A stretch of 64,000 nucleotides of DNA from G963668435 sp963668435 (GCA_963668435.2 CAXXSC010000008.1:1611482-1675481), one strand, 5' to 3'. Shown: positions 20,417-29,726, counted from the first letter of the stretch. Made by a program: numbers and translations. Notes: generated by a model from the letters alone, not told the origin.

Positions 20417-20892
20417 GTTTGCTCCAGACTGTCCAGATCAATGTCAAATGATTTATTATTAATCCATCCACGGCAACGCGAGGGCTTCAGAATAATCACC
20501 GTATAGTCAGGGTCCTCAGGTCCTGCCGGGAAATATATTTCCCAGCCATCCTGCCATAATGCATTGCGGATTATATTATCCTGTGTCATGGTCACTTCAC
20601 CACCAAGCATTACATCATTGATGCCATCCGGTTCGCAATAATGAATTGATATCTGCGGATTTCTGTGTAACTGCCTCGCTTTGTCCGATGAAGTGTTTGT
20701 TGACAAATAAACAAGGAGACTATCATTTTGCGTATGGAAAAAAGATTGTAACTGAGGGTACTGAGAGACACATCTCATATTAAACATCGCTCTTGAGCAT
20801 AGTCTGTCTCTCATGTCTATAGTTGTAACAACAACGTATTCAGCTTTCTCCATTACTTCCAAACATGCTTTTTTCAGCAAATCAAAATTCAT
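20413..20892 (-). CDS. Pyridoxamine 5'-phosphate oxidase-like flavin-binding protein
   Basis: 159 residues with a strong ribosome site (GGAGG) before the ATG at 20892. The split-barrel pattern VVTTIDMRDRLCSRAMFNM, LLVYLSTNTSSDKARQLHRN and ISIHYCEPDG matches general-stress PNPOx-like proteins that bind FMN or F420. It is the first gene of the MarR-regulated cassette operon. It may reduce or sense a small molecule that also acts on the regulator; this is inference. Confidence 0.8.
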   Translation of the reverse strand: MNFDLLKKACLEVMEKAEYVVVTTIDMRDRLCSRAMFNMRCVSQYPQLQSFFHTQNDSLLVYLSTNTSSDKARQLHRNPQISIHYCEPDGINDVMLGGEVTMTQDNIIRNALWQDGWEIYFPAGPEDPDYTVIILKPSRCRGWINNKSFDIDLDSLEQT

Positions 20893-20907
20893 GGCACCTC
20901 CATATTT

Positions 20908-20940
20908 TAGTTCTATATAGTATAGCTCGTTATAGAACTA
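20908..20940. promoter_or_regulatory. Perfect inverted repeat, probable MarR operator
   Basis: TAGTTCTATA (20908-20917) and TATAGAACTA (20931-20940) are exact reverse complements separated by 13 bp. They lie 16-48 bp upstream of the first start codon of the operon encoding a MarR regulator. Confidence 0.7.
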
Positions 20941-21169
20941 CTGTCAATGCCAATTTTTGGAAAATTTGTTCAATCGAAAAGAATCAGGACACTCAAAGCG
21001 TGACATTTTGCATATTTTTTCGCGGGAGTAAAACGGGAGTATTCGAGGAGAATATTCTAGCAAATTCTGATAATTCTTAATAAATTCTGAGAATAGTTAA
21101 CTCACATATATTTCTCGATATATTTCGTATTATCCTGCTTTTTAAAAGACTTGCAAAAACCGTCGAATT

Positions 21170-21197
21170 CGGGTTCGACTCCCGCCGCCTCCACCAT
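21170..21197 (+). repeat. attR-like copy of the tmRNA 3' end
   Basis: 28 bp identical to 18755-18782. It is preceded by unrelated AT-rich sequence, so it is not part of a second full tmRNA. Confidence 0.85.
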
Positions 21198-21485
21198 CCT
21201 TCGCTTGCTCGCTTTGCTTAATAGCTGAAAAGGGCAGGTCTGACAAACTAGTCTGAATGAGCATTCAGGCAAAGAATTATGGCGACCTTAGCCAATAGCA
21301 ACCAAGATCAATCGAAAATAATTATAAATTAAAAGATATCTGTTGACACAATATTAAAAAATAACTATATTTATAACAAAACATGCTTTTCCAGTAAAGA
21401 TTATCCGCGCTTTTCCTTCTGCTATAATTGTTCGGAAAATTTCATCTTGGTAAAAAAGTTGTTTTTTATTGAGATAATGGTATTA

Positions 21486-21528
21486 CCCTCAACCGTTTCT
21501 CTATATTACATATTTTGAGGGATTTTTT
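21486..21528 (+). terminator. Hairpin with T-run in the cold-shock gene leader
   Basis: CCCTCAA (21486-21492) and TTGAGGG (21515-21521) are followed by ATTTTTT. It lies 38 bp before the cspA-like start codon. It may be an attenuator of the long leader common in cold-shock mRNAs, or a terminator of upstream transcription. Confidence 0.5.
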
Positions 21529-21566
21529 GAGATGTCACAATCTCACTTATGCAAGGGGTTGCAATT

Positions 21567-21770
21567 ATGGCAACAGGAAAAGTCAAATGGTTCAATGATC
21601 AAAAAGGTTTTGGCTTCATAACACCCGATGACGGCAGTGAAGATGTTTTTGTTCATCATTCCGCTATCGACGCGCAGGGTTTTCGTTCTCTTCAGGAAGA
21701 CCAGGCTGTTGAGTATGAAAGCACACCAGGCCAGAAAGGCCCGCAAGCCAAGAATGTCACTGTTATCTAA
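21567..21770 (+). CDS. Cold-shock domain protein (CspA family)
   Basis: 67 residues from MATGKVKWFNDQKGFGFI, with AAGGGG upstream; an in-frame ATG at 21549 lies earlier. RNP1 (KGFGFI) and RNP2 (VFVHHSAI) are present, so it should bind single-stranded RNA or DNA as a chaperone. It is monocistronic, with a roughly 350-bp upstream region that probably acts as a regulated leader and a terminator directly after. The name cspA cannot be assigned among paralogues. Confidence 0.93.
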   Translation: MATGKVKWFNDQKGFGFITPDDGSEDVFVHHSAIDAQGFRSLQEDQAVEYESTPGQKGPQAKNVTVI

Positions 21771-21801
21771 ACAGTCATACTTGACAACAGTTTACGGCGA
21801 T

Positions 21802-21834
21802 AAAAAAATCCCTGAGCAGAACAGGGATTTTTTT
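21802..21834 (+). terminator. Rho-independent terminator of the cold-shock gene
   Basis: An 8-bp stem (AATCCCTG with CAGGGATT) with a 7-nt loop is flanked by A7 and T7. It starts 32 bp after the stop codon. Confidence 0.85.
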
Positions 21835-21887
21835 ATTTATTACAATTGTATGTCGTCAGAACATTCTGGACAAATGTAGTAAAAAAG

Positions 21888-22830
21888 TTAAGGTGTACTT
21901 TTCTCAATCAGCAAATGTTTTTTCAAAACTCCTTTCTCCAGATTATAGGCTCTCCTGAGTTTCAGCGTTTCACGCTTGATTTTATCCTGAAGATTGAGAC
22001 ATTTCCGTTTCCTACCGCAGTACATGTAAGCAGGCGTCAGGTTATCGAGCGATTCGTGATAGCGTTGATTGTTGTAATGATCGACGAAGGCCTTGATCTC
22101 CTGTTCCAGTTCACCTGGAAGGTAGTAATGCTGCAGGTTTACAACATTTTTCAACGAGCGGTGACAGCGCTCTATCTTGCCCTGCGTCTGAGGATGATAG
22201 CGGGCGCCCCGAATGTGGACCATATCCTGCTCCTCAAGATATTTCTTTAACTCACCTGAGAGATAGAACCGTTATCCGAGAGCAAGCGTGGCCAGTGTTG
22301 TACATGAACCTGATCAATGCCGGTCTTTTCCCTCGCCATGTCCAGTGTTGCCATGACATCACCCGCGTTCATGGTTTTCGTGAGCTTCCATGCAATGATA
22401 TAGCGTGAGTAATCGTCCATGACGGTGGAAAGACAGGACCATCACCAGCCAACTATCCTGAAGTACGAGAAGTCAGTCTGCCAGAGCTCATGCACCTCTT
22501 TCGTCGGATGCTTGAACGTATCGTCAGCCGATATCACGATGTATGCCGGGCTTGTGATCAGGTCATGAGTATCCGGTAAACACTCGACTCAGAGATGTTA
22601 TAACCGTAGCTGTCAGTGATATACCAGGCCAGATCACGCGGTGACTTGTCGGGAAGCTCAAGCGCAATGTCCACCACCTTTTCTTTCACCATGGACGGTA
22701 TCCGGTTCCAGAACTTCTCCGGATGGGGCTTCCTACCGGCAAGGCCGTCATAGCCGTCCTCGGCATAACACCGGTACCACTTGTAAAAAGTAAACGCCAA
22801 GAACAAATGCGCTGATGCCACTCCCCACAC
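21888..22830 (-). pseudogene. Decayed DDE (integrase-core) transposase
   Basis: Pieces of one transposase lie in several frames. An HTH-like N-terminal part is at 22558-22830 (RCYAEDGYDGLAGRKPHPEK). A middle part at about 22300-22555 reads VHELWQTDFSYFRIVGW and MDDYSRYIIAWKLTKTMNAG but is broken by stops. A C-terminal part at 21888-22223 reads ARYHPQTQGKIERCHRSLKN and FVDHYNNQRYHESL. These are typical of IS3/IS481-like rve transposases, with D, D and E residues spread over the fragments. It cannot make an active enzyme. I could not define terminal inverted repeats. Confidence 0.8.
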
Positions 22831-22893
22831 GAGATAGAAGCTGTCCGATCCATATAACAGTAAAAGGAAGCAATGTTTTACACGCCTTGACCA

Positions 22894-23736
22894 TCAGCTG
22901 TCACTCACTTCCTCATACTGCCTTGAAAAAATCATTTCTTTGTCACTCATTATAATTTGGGCGGCGAAAACAAAAAGAACGAATGTCTGGATGCATTTTG
23001 TATTCTGGGTCATCGCGAGCGCCTCCTGAGACAAGTTGACGATGAAGTGGAACAGTATGGCGGCAGACACACTCTTCCGGTTTTTCATGCATATCCAACT
23101 GACAATCACACCCATCGGGATAATGCCGACGAAAAAATTAGCCGCATACCATATGTTCTCATGGAATATCTCATACTGGTATGAGTCCTTGACAAAAAGC
23201 AGGGGAAAATGCCAGAGGGACCAGAGAATTCCGAAAATTACTGACGCTTTGAGATTTGTGTACCGGCTCTGAAGGCTGTCGAAAGCATAGCCGCGCCACC
23301 CGAGTTCCTCGAATCCCGCCGCGAGCAGAAGGATCAGCAGCACCGGAATAAAACCGTATGAAAACGAGAAGCCCTCGGCCAGTTGAAACTGCGATATAGA
23401 AGCGCCGAATAAGAGGGAGATCAATATTGACACAACCACAGAGAGCGGCATCAGCACAAAAATCAATGGCAGGCTGTTCAGCCGGATCAGCTTAACATTG
23501 AAAAGACGGTTGATATAATCCTTTTTCAGTTCACGGTGACCTGATGTAAAAATCATAGCGAGACTTATCAGAAAAGGAGCCATAAGGCCGGGCAGCATAA
23601 GCAGTAAATAAAGGCCGTTCCTTCCGTCATTGAAACTGGCATATGCACCGGCAAACCAGAGCGTAAAAGTTGTAATGAAAGTGACGACAAAATATAAACG
23701 TACCTTGTATCGATAGCTGGAAATCACGATTCTCAC
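22894..23736 (-). CDS. CPBP-family intramembrane metalloprotease
   Basis: 280 residues with about eight hydrophobic helices. The family motifs are visible: EELGWRGYAFDSL (EExxxR) and FGILWSLWHFPLLF with the metal-binding His. A third motif (FHFIVNLS) lies near the C-terminus. CPBP/Rce1-like proteases act in the membrane on prenylated or peptide substrates and often give self-immunity to bacteriocins. No bacteriocin gene is adjacent. It stands alone between the transposase remnant and an outer-membrane gene. Confidence 0.85.
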   Translation of the reverse strand: MRIVISSYRYKVRLYFVVTFITTFTLWFAGAYASFNDGRNGLYLLLMLPGLMAPFLISLAMIFTSGHRELKKDYINRLFNVKLIRLNSLPLIFVLMPLSVVVSILISLLFGASISQFQLAEGFSFSYGFIPVLLILLLAAGFEELGWRGYAFDSLQSRYTNLKASVIFGILWSLWHFPLLFVKDSYQYEIFHENIWYAANFFVGIIPMGVIVSWICMKNRKSVSAAILFHFIVNLSQEALAMTQNTKCIQTFVLFVFAAQIIMSDKEMIFSRQYEEVSDS

Positions 23737-23798
23737 CTTGCTGTTAGTGTTTTGAAATTGAAATAAATCGTATTATTGGATCAAACGGGCTTGCCATT

Positions 23799-24944
23799 TC
23801 AAAATGATTCCATAAGGTTGAAATCAACACTGCTGTCATCCTTCCCGATCCCCATATCAAAGCGCAAATTAACTTTTTGATCCGGAATCAGGGCAAACCT
23901 TATGCCCATGCCACCCGCCGGTTTAAACTCCCGAAACTCCATGTTACTGATTTTATCCGACACCTGTCCTGCCCCGGCGAAAGCAACGACTCCGAACCTG
24001 CCTCTTACAGGCATGCGGTATTCGACCTGAAAGACGAGAATGTTTTTGTCTATGAACAGGTTTTGAGTATATCCACGGAGATATTTACCAAGATTGCTGA
24101 CATCGCTCATGCGCTGAAAAGACGGTTTTCCGGAATTGATACAGCTAATCCCCTGAAAGGCAATTACATGTGAGCCGAACACTTGACGGTAATGCCGGAC
24201 ATCAATCAGATATGAATTGAACGTGTAATCGCTGCCGAGTGCGGAACCATATGAAGACGCGGTAAACTGGTGATAGCTGCCGTTAACGGGATAAACATTG
24301 TTATCACGCGAATCCCATGTCATATTAACACCAAATCCTGACGATTCACCACCATTGCCGCCCGGTATATTGCCGCTCGCCAGCTGCCCGCCGCTTTCGG
24401 TATCGGAGACATGTCCATACGCGAAATCGTATTCAATTCCGAAAAAGAAATTCTGGCCTATTTTCCGTTGTAATATCGGATTAATCCGGCAAAGGCGGCC
24501 TGTATAGTCCTCACTATTTTCCTTACCCGAATCCTTCCCAATACCATAAAATGAATCAGGAAAATAGACATAACCGAAATTCCCCGTTAACTTATAGTTG
24601 TCATTATCCAGATATAATTCCGGTGCAAGAATGTAAGTGTACTGTTTGTTTTGTGTAACAAACGCCATCAGGCCGAGAGATGATGAAAAACGCTCACTGT
24701 CTCCGTCCATCATTACCTGTGCACCGCCGCCAATGCCAAACCTGGTCTCATCCGAATAGAACACGAGCGGGAATCCCCCGATATCCAGTCTTTTTTCGGC
24801 GAGTTCCTGCGTTTTCACTGAAGTCTGTTTAGGCTCTGCATATGAAATACGAGCAAAGGCCGCACAGCAGATAATCAGGATAAGAGTTTTGGGGATATCT
24901 TTAATGCTTTTCGAATTGAAATTCCATGTCGCATGAAAGAACAT
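23799..24944 (-). CDS. BamA/TamA-type outer-membrane beta-barrel protein
   Basis: About 381 residues from the ATG at 24944, which places a signal peptide (TLILIICCAAFARISYA) correctly; an in-frame ATG 26 codons earlier exists. No POTRA domains are seen. The body is a surface-antigen barrel (Omp85 type): YTYILAPELYLDNDNYKLTG, VNMTWDSRDNNVYPVNGSYH and FGVVAFAGAGQVSD. It ends in DSSVDFNLMESF with a terminal Phe, as barrels do. It is a patatin-style or stand-alone 16-strand barrel of unknown cargo. A 13-bp inverted repeat upstream is a likely control site. Confidence 0.8.
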   Translation of the reverse strand: MFFHATWNFNSKSIKDIPKTLILIICCAAFARISYAEPKQTSVKTQELAEKRLDIGGFPLVFYSDETRFGIGGGAQVMMDGDSERFSSSLGLMAFVTQNKQYTYILAPELYLDNDNYKLTGNFGYVYFPDSFYGIGKDSGKENSEDYTGRLCRINPILQRKIGQNFFFGIEYDFAYGHVSDTESGGQLASGNIPGGNGGESSGFGVNMTWDSRDNNVYPVNGSYHQFTASSYGSALGSDYTFNSYLIDVRHYRQVFGSHVIAFQGISCINSGKPSFQRMSDVSNLGKYLRGYTQNLFIDKNILVFQVEYRMPVRGRFGVVAFAGAGQVSDKISNMEFREFKPAGGMGIRFALIPDQKVNLRFDMGIGKDDSSVDFNLMESF

Positions 24945-25107
24945 TTTGTAAAAAATTATGGCGTATTCACTTTCTTCCGTTTCCTTGATACTGTCCTGCT
25001 GATTCTGAGTTTTTGATACCATTGCCTGCCTCCTGAGATGTTTTTTGTCAGATGTTCAATTCTGTTCGGAGGCAAAGATCGTTCATTTATGAAAAACAAT
25101 CGGCCGA

Positions 25108-25159
25108 TCCTATAGGTCAGAACAAAAAACAGAATTTCATGCAGTCCTGACCTATAGGA
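25108..25159. promoter_or_regulatory. 13-bp perfect inverted repeat upstream of the barrel gene
   Basis: TCCTATAGGTCAG (25108-25120) and CTGACCTATAGGA (25147-25159) are exact reverse complements with a 26-bp spacer. Each arm contains the palindrome CCTATAGG. It lies about 165 bp before the barrel gene and downstream of an AraC-type regulator gene, so it is a probable operator. Confidence 0.55.
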
Positions 25160-25344
25160 AAGAACCTGGAAGCACCAAACACAAAGGCTATTAGCAATTA
25201 TTTATAAATGATTTACGTGAATACCACCTGTAGAGGCATTGAGAAACGGGGAACGACAATATTTCTCATAAAAAATGAAATATCCCTCAGAAAGCTGCAG
25301 GAAATTAGCCCCTAAGCAATCAAACAAGACATTGGAAACGTGTA

Positions 25345-26469
25345 TTACATGGACTGTTTTTTAAACTGGGAAGGGGTCATTGAGGTGTGTTTCTTGAAGG
25401 CAGCGTAAAATGCGGACTTTGAATTGAACCCAACTTCGTAAGCAATAGATAAAAGTGTATACTGCTGCTGTGAAGTATCCGCTATCATTCGTTTTGACTC
25501 CTCGATTCTGTAACGGTTTACGAAGTCGAAAAAATTCTGCTGAAGCATGTCATTAAGGACCTGGGAGAGGTGGTTCGGAGTGACAGAAAGCTTTGCCGAC
25601 AGTTGGTTGAGTTTCAGATTGCTGTCAGTATATGGCTTTTCAGTATCCATGAGTTTTATGAGCTTGTCATGAATATTCTGCGCCTTTTCCTTTGTCAGGC
25701 CGGAGCGCTCATATTTCTTCATACCTTTTGGCTCCTCGATACTCGTGATTATTTCCGGCTGGCTGAGGCCAAGGTATCCCATGGCATAAACAAGAACAGC
25801 GATCGACAGCGGAATCAATGCCTCGAAAGAGGAAGAAACGCCAAATAACTCTGATAATTTTACAACAAAACCAAGCGACCAGACCGCCAGTGTCATCCTG
25901 GTTATAAAAAAAAGCCAGTTGAGATTTATTCGATCGATAGTGGAATATCTGTCTTTTATATCTTGCGAGTATTGTTTCAAATAAATCAGCGTTACTGCCA
26001 TATATACAATACCCTGGATTACAGCCAGCCAGTTGAAAAGAATAATTGACAGCGGCTGCCCCTGTTCCGCCAGCTTCTGGATATACTCGATTTTGTACTC
26101 GCCGCTTTTCAGATAATACGGAAACAGATTGTAGAGGTAAAAAGCAAAAAAAGGAATAAAATGAAGCAACTGTTTCGCAGAAAAAGGCAGGCCGGATGAA
26201 ATCATCGAGCGTGAGTAAAAATAATGAAGCGGACCAATCAGGAATATTACACCGGCAGCCAGGCCGAGAAGGTGTGGTAACTGTCGTCCAATCACTGTCC
26301 CTGAAAGCGATGACTCGACGATAAATGCCGAGTAAACAAGCAGAATGGTAGCAAGATATTTATTAGCCGATTTATTTTTATGCTGGTTTAAAAGCAATAC
26401 GGACAGGAAAATACCCTGGCTGGCACCGAGCAGCAATATAACATTGAGCAAATTGAATGGATTATCCAT
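25345..26469 (-). CDS. Membrane-anchored AraC-family regulator
   Basis: 374 residues from the ATG at 26469 (MDNPFNLLNVILLLGASQG); an upstream in-frame ATG adds a non-hydrophobic extension. Seven or eight membrane helices fill residues 5-240. The C-terminal AraC/XylS domain has both helix-turn-helix units (LSAKLSVTPNHLSQVLNDML and LLSIAYEVGFNSKSAFYAAF), then KKHTSMTPSQFKKQ. Such 7TM-AraC proteins sense signals at the membrane. The neighbouring barrel gene with its inverted repeat is a plausible target. Confidence 0.88.
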   Translation of the reverse strand: MDNPFNLLNVILLLGASQGIFLSVLLLNQHKNKSANKYLATILLVYSAFIVESSLSGTVIGRQLPHLLGLAAGVIFLIGPLHYFYSRSMISSGLPFSAKQLLHFIPFFAFYLYNLFPYYLKSGEYKIEYIQKLAEQGQPLSIILFNWLAVIQGIVYMAVTLIYLKQYSQDIKDRYSTIDRINLNWLFFITRMTLAVWSLGFVVKLSELFGVSSSFEALIPLSIAVLVYAMGYLGLSQPEIITSIEEPKGMKKYERSGLTKEKAQNIHDKLIKLMDTEKPYTDSNLKLNQLSAKLSVTPNHLSQVLNDMLQQNFFDFVNRYRIEESKRMIADTSQQQYTLLSIAYEVGFNSKSAFYAAFKKHTSMTPSQFKKQSM

Positions 26470-26739
26470 AGAGCCTTGTATTCTGGTTAAAATGTCAATT
26501 ACAATTGGCAAAAACTGGCCTTGACCGCTTATGTGCCATTCAGAATACAAAATGCCCGATGTAAACACAAATGAATATTATCATCTGAAAAGTTTCAAAA
26601 GACTTATTACAAAAAAAACCGACCAGTGGACCGGAGAGCTTCCATTACAGTATCTCAAGCAAACGATTTCTCGATCACCTCCACAACCAGTTCCGGGTCG
26701 ACTGGATTGATTGGCCGAAAGAGTCGAGACACAAAGCAT

Positions 26740-26768
26740 TTGACAATTAACATTAAATGTGCTACATT
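26740..26768 (+). promoter_or_regulatory. Sigma70-type promoter of the methyltransferase transcript
   Basis: TTGACA (26740-26745), a 17-bp spacer, then TACATT (26763-26768). Start would be near 26775, giving a leader of about 190 nt that contains the Cys-codon ORF. Confidence 0.55.
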
Positions 26769-26822
26769 GTGCGCCATGAGAATGACCATTGTAATGTAAA
26801 GAAGACTCACCCGACACAGGGT

Positions 26823-26918
26823 ATGACCGGACACATGAAGCCTGCCAATTTCATGTGTTGTTGTCGTGGTGTACCTTCTGACTCCTCTATTTCCCAAACA
26901 AATTACAATTATCCGTGA
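26823..26918 (+). CDS. Candidate leader peptide with three consecutive Cys codons
   Basis: 31 codons between the promoter and the methyltransferase gene, with an alternative ATG at 26835. It encodes MKPANFMCCCRGVPSD with TGT TGT TGT in the middle. A perfect palindrome GCCCTTAAGGGC (26921-26932) begins 2 nt after its stop. The arrangement of a codon run, a hairpin and then a structural gene is that of ribosome-mediated attenuation responding to cysteine. No T-run follows, so control would act on translation or by another mechanism. Confidence 0.35.
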   Translation: MTGHMKPANFMCCCRGVPSDSSISQTNYNYP

Positions 26919-26967
26919 TGGCCCTTAAGGGCTATCCATACGTATTGTTTTAAAGGAGTTACATACA

Positions 26968-27741
26968 ATGAGTCGTTTTGACATCATGGACTATATCTAC
27001 GAAATTATCGACCCATCATTTCCGCGCCTCGGCCCCGGAGACAGCGAATTGACACTTAAAGCGCTGAACATGCTCCTGCCGGTCATGGGCCATAAACCAA
27101 CGGACAGTCTCCGTGTCCTTGATATCGGCTGCGGCAACGGCGCCCAGAGTTTGGATCTTGCGTCGCAGTTAAACGGGACAATCACCGCAATCGACAACCA
27201 TCAACCGTTTCTGGATGAACTTCGGCGGAGAGTTCAGCATGAGGGCCTTTCCGATAAGATCAGGCCGATCCTGGGTGATATGAATGACCTGGGAATGGAA
27301 AAGGAATCATTCGATCTTGTCTGGGCTGAAGGGTCGCTGTATCATGCAGGATTTGAGCAGGGAATCGATATCTGCCGTGATATGCTGGTTCCCGGCGGCG
27401 GACTTGGCGCATCGGAGCTGAGCTGGCTCAAGCCTGATCCGCCCGAGGAATGCCGTGAGTTTTTTGCGGAGATTTATCCTGCCATGGTTGATATTGAAAG
27501 CAATATCGCAACAATCAGCAAGCACGGGTTTGAGGTAATCGGACATTTTGCGCTGCCCGATGTCACATGGTGGGAACCATTCTACACCCCGCTTGATAAA
27601 CGGATCAAAGTACTGCGGGCAAAGTATGCCTCTGATCCGAACTGGATGAATGTGCTCGATTCATTTCAGCGTGAAATAGAGATATTCAGCAAGTATTCAG
27701 CGTATTACGGTGAAGTTTTTTATGTAATGAAACGCTACTGA
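26968..27741 (+). CDS. Class I SAM-dependent methyltransferase
   Basis: 257 residues with ribosome site AAAGGAG. Motif I VLDIGCGNGAQSLDLA, acidic end of strand 2 AIDNHQ, motif II region DLVWAEGSLYHAG and motif III LVPGGGLGASELSW define a Rossmann methyltransferase of the Methyltransf_11/25 type. The substrate cannot be read from the sequence. The Cys-codon leader upstream hints at a link to sulfur amino acid supply. It is followed by a strong terminator. Confidence 0.85.
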   Translation: MSRFDIMDYIYEIIDPSFPRLGPGDSELTLKALNMLLPVMGHKPTDSLRVLDIGCGNGAQSLDLASQLNGTITAIDNHQPFLDELRRRVQHEGLSDKIRPILGDMNDLGMEKESFDLVWAEGSLYHAGFEQGIDICRDMLVPGGGLGASELSWLKPDPPEECREFFAEIYPAMVDIESNIATISKHGFEVIGHFALPDVTWWEPFYTPLDKRIKVLRAKYASDPNWMNVLDSFQREIEIFSKYSAYYGEVFYVMKRY

Positions 27742-27766
27742 TTGTTCCATTCTTGTTGCAGAAAAC

Positions 27767-27800
27767 AAAAAAACCCGCGAAAAATCGCGGGGTTTTTTGT
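27767..27800 (+). terminator. Rho-independent terminator
   Basis: CCCGCGA, a 4-nt A loop, then TCGCGGG flanked by A and T runs, 26 bp after the methyltransferase stop. The A/T symmetry may let it serve both strands. Confidence 0.85.
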
Positions 27801-27905
27801 TTATTTTCAATATTGCATACGGCTTCATTATGAGCATGAGAGTGTATATGCATCTGTTTTCTCTCGAGACCGTCAATAAATGACTTATACTCGAATCGCG
27901 TTTTT

Positions 27906-29726
27906 TCAGTCTTTTTCCGGAACGAGCATCATGGATTTCAGATACATGAGATAGTCTTTATCAGCATTTTCAGGACGGACTGTTAACGTATAGGTTCCTG
28001 GCTTTTCTACATGGAACGTGCCGGCAGAAAACGTGCCGTACCGGTACCATTTTCCAGTGCTGTGAACAGTCGCCTCGTGCAACTCGCCGCCAAAACTCAC
28101 AGAATACGGCCTGCCACTGAACGAATCGACTGCTGAATAGGTGATAAAAGCGTTGTAGGTAGCGGCTTTATCCACTTTTATGGTCCATGATACGGTGTCT
28201 TCCGGCGCTGTCCATTTCGAGATATGGAACCTGCCGACTGTACCATAGCGTTTCATGGTCTTGCCAGCGGTTTTAGCGTCGAGGAAATTCAAGTCGATCC
28301 TGCCGCCGTCCACCTGGACGGACTATCGACGAATCAACCTTGATATTGTCTTTCAATTCGAGGACAAGCACTGTAATCGGGCTGTCCAGCGGCTTTGCGG
28401 GAAGTTTGACCGCGACACCGTCTGCGATCGAACTGGCTTTCACCGTAACATTTTTATCGGTCAGAAAATAGCCGGTGTCAATCGTGCTTCTCAGGCCGGG
28501 AAGAAGGATCGTCCCATTTTTCGGCCAATCGCGGACATGTACATACAACTTGCGGCCTTTGAGTGTACAATAGCCGAAAGGAAGCTCTGCAAACGGGCTT
28601 GCCGAGGCGCCGTAAATGCTTTCGGCATTACGCTGCACCCATTGGCCGGCCTCCGCGATTATATTGACCGATTCTTCCGGGATGAGCCCCTCGCCTGTCG
28701 GCCCGACATTCAACAGGTAATTACCGCCGCAGCTCACGATTTTCACGAGACGGTCAAGGACTTCCTCTGAGGATTTTTCCACAGATTGTCATACTTGTTA
28801 TAGCCCCAGGTGCCGTTCAGGGTCTGGGGGGTCTCCCAGTACTCGTCGATTCCGCCAATCGGCATACGGTTATCACCAAGGCTCTGGTAGTCACCGATCT
28901 GCTCGTCATAATAATGACCGACACGGCTGTTGACAAGGCAGCCGGGCTGGAGGGTATGCACCAGGTCGACAAATGCCCGCCCCTGTTCCGGGGTATAGAT
29001 GCCTCGGTCAAACCAGACCAGACCGATGGGGCCGTATTCCGTCATGAGCTCGCGCATCTGGGGAAGGGCTTTTTCTTCGAGATATTTATCGAAACCCATC
29101 ATGGGTGTCCGACCATTCTCGTCAGCCCTGTACAGGTCTTTTTCCCAGTCTTCTTCGGTCCAGTCATTGTCAAAATCCCAGCCGTTCCCGTATGCACCCG
29201 GATGGTCCCAGTCTTCTCGGTGCGAGTAATACACGCAGAAACGGAGTCCTTCCTTCTTACAAGCCTCGGAAAGTTCACGCAGTGGATCCCGGCCAAACGG
29301 TGTCCAGTCAACAATATTGTATTCTGATGTCTTTGAGTCGTACATGGCAAAACCGTCATGGTGCTTTGCGGTGATGACAATATATTTCATGCCGGCATTC
29401 TTGGCGATCTCCACCCACTCTTCAGCATCGAATTTCACGGGATTGAAACTGCGGGTAACATCACGATACTCCCCGACAGGGATTTTCATGTTCTTCATGA
29501 TCCACTCGGCCTGCTCGCCGGGAGCGACTTTCTGGCCATTCCAGTCACCACCGAAATGGGCATACGGCCCCCAGTGTATGAACATGCCGAATTTCGCCTC
29601 CTTAAACCACTCCAGACGCTCCTGCTTGTCCATTGTGTCATCTGATTTCGATATTGCCGGAACGAGGAACATCAATACAGCAATCAAAACGATTGAACCC
29701 GTGAAAGACTTGACTCTTGCCGCCAT
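27906..29726 (-). pseudogene. Secreted alpha-L-fucosidase (GH29), two frameshifts
   Basis: The start at 29726 has AAAGGAGG and a signal peptide (FTGSIVLIAVLMFLVPAISK). GH29 landmarks follow: EWFKEAKFGMFIHWGPYAHF, YIVITAKHHDGFAMYDSKTS and GLVWFDRG with the probable nucleophile Asp. Near 28782 the frame breaks at a run of five A (expected Trp-Lys-Lys-Ser-Ser-Glu-Glu). It continues at 28273-28782 (KIVSCGGNYLLNVGPTGEG), breaks again near 28313, and continues in a C-terminal carbohydrate-binding-like part at 27906-28313. It is either a recent pseudogene or two assembly errors. The intact enzyme would release fucose from glycans outside the cytoplasm. Confidence 0.85.

Larger units (their letters stand above)
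18755..21197. mobile_element. Small cassette integrated at the tmRNA 3' end, no integrase
   Basis: Identical 28-bp sequences at 18755-18782 (inside ssrA) and 21170-21197 bound a 2,415-bp unit. This is the signature left by a tyrosine-recombinase integration into the ssrA 3' end. The unit carries three leftward genes, but no integrase or excisionase is visible. It is either a remnant of a larger island or a unit mobilised in trans. Confidence 0.75.

Noticed and set aside
21170..21197. A second tmRNA or a tRNA gene
   Set aside because: Only the 3' 28 bp match; the upstream sequence does not form the rest of a tRNA or tmRNA.
26655..26897. An 80-codon leftward frame in the methyltransferase leader
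   Set aside because: No ribosome site, no conserved features, and it opposes a clear promoter.
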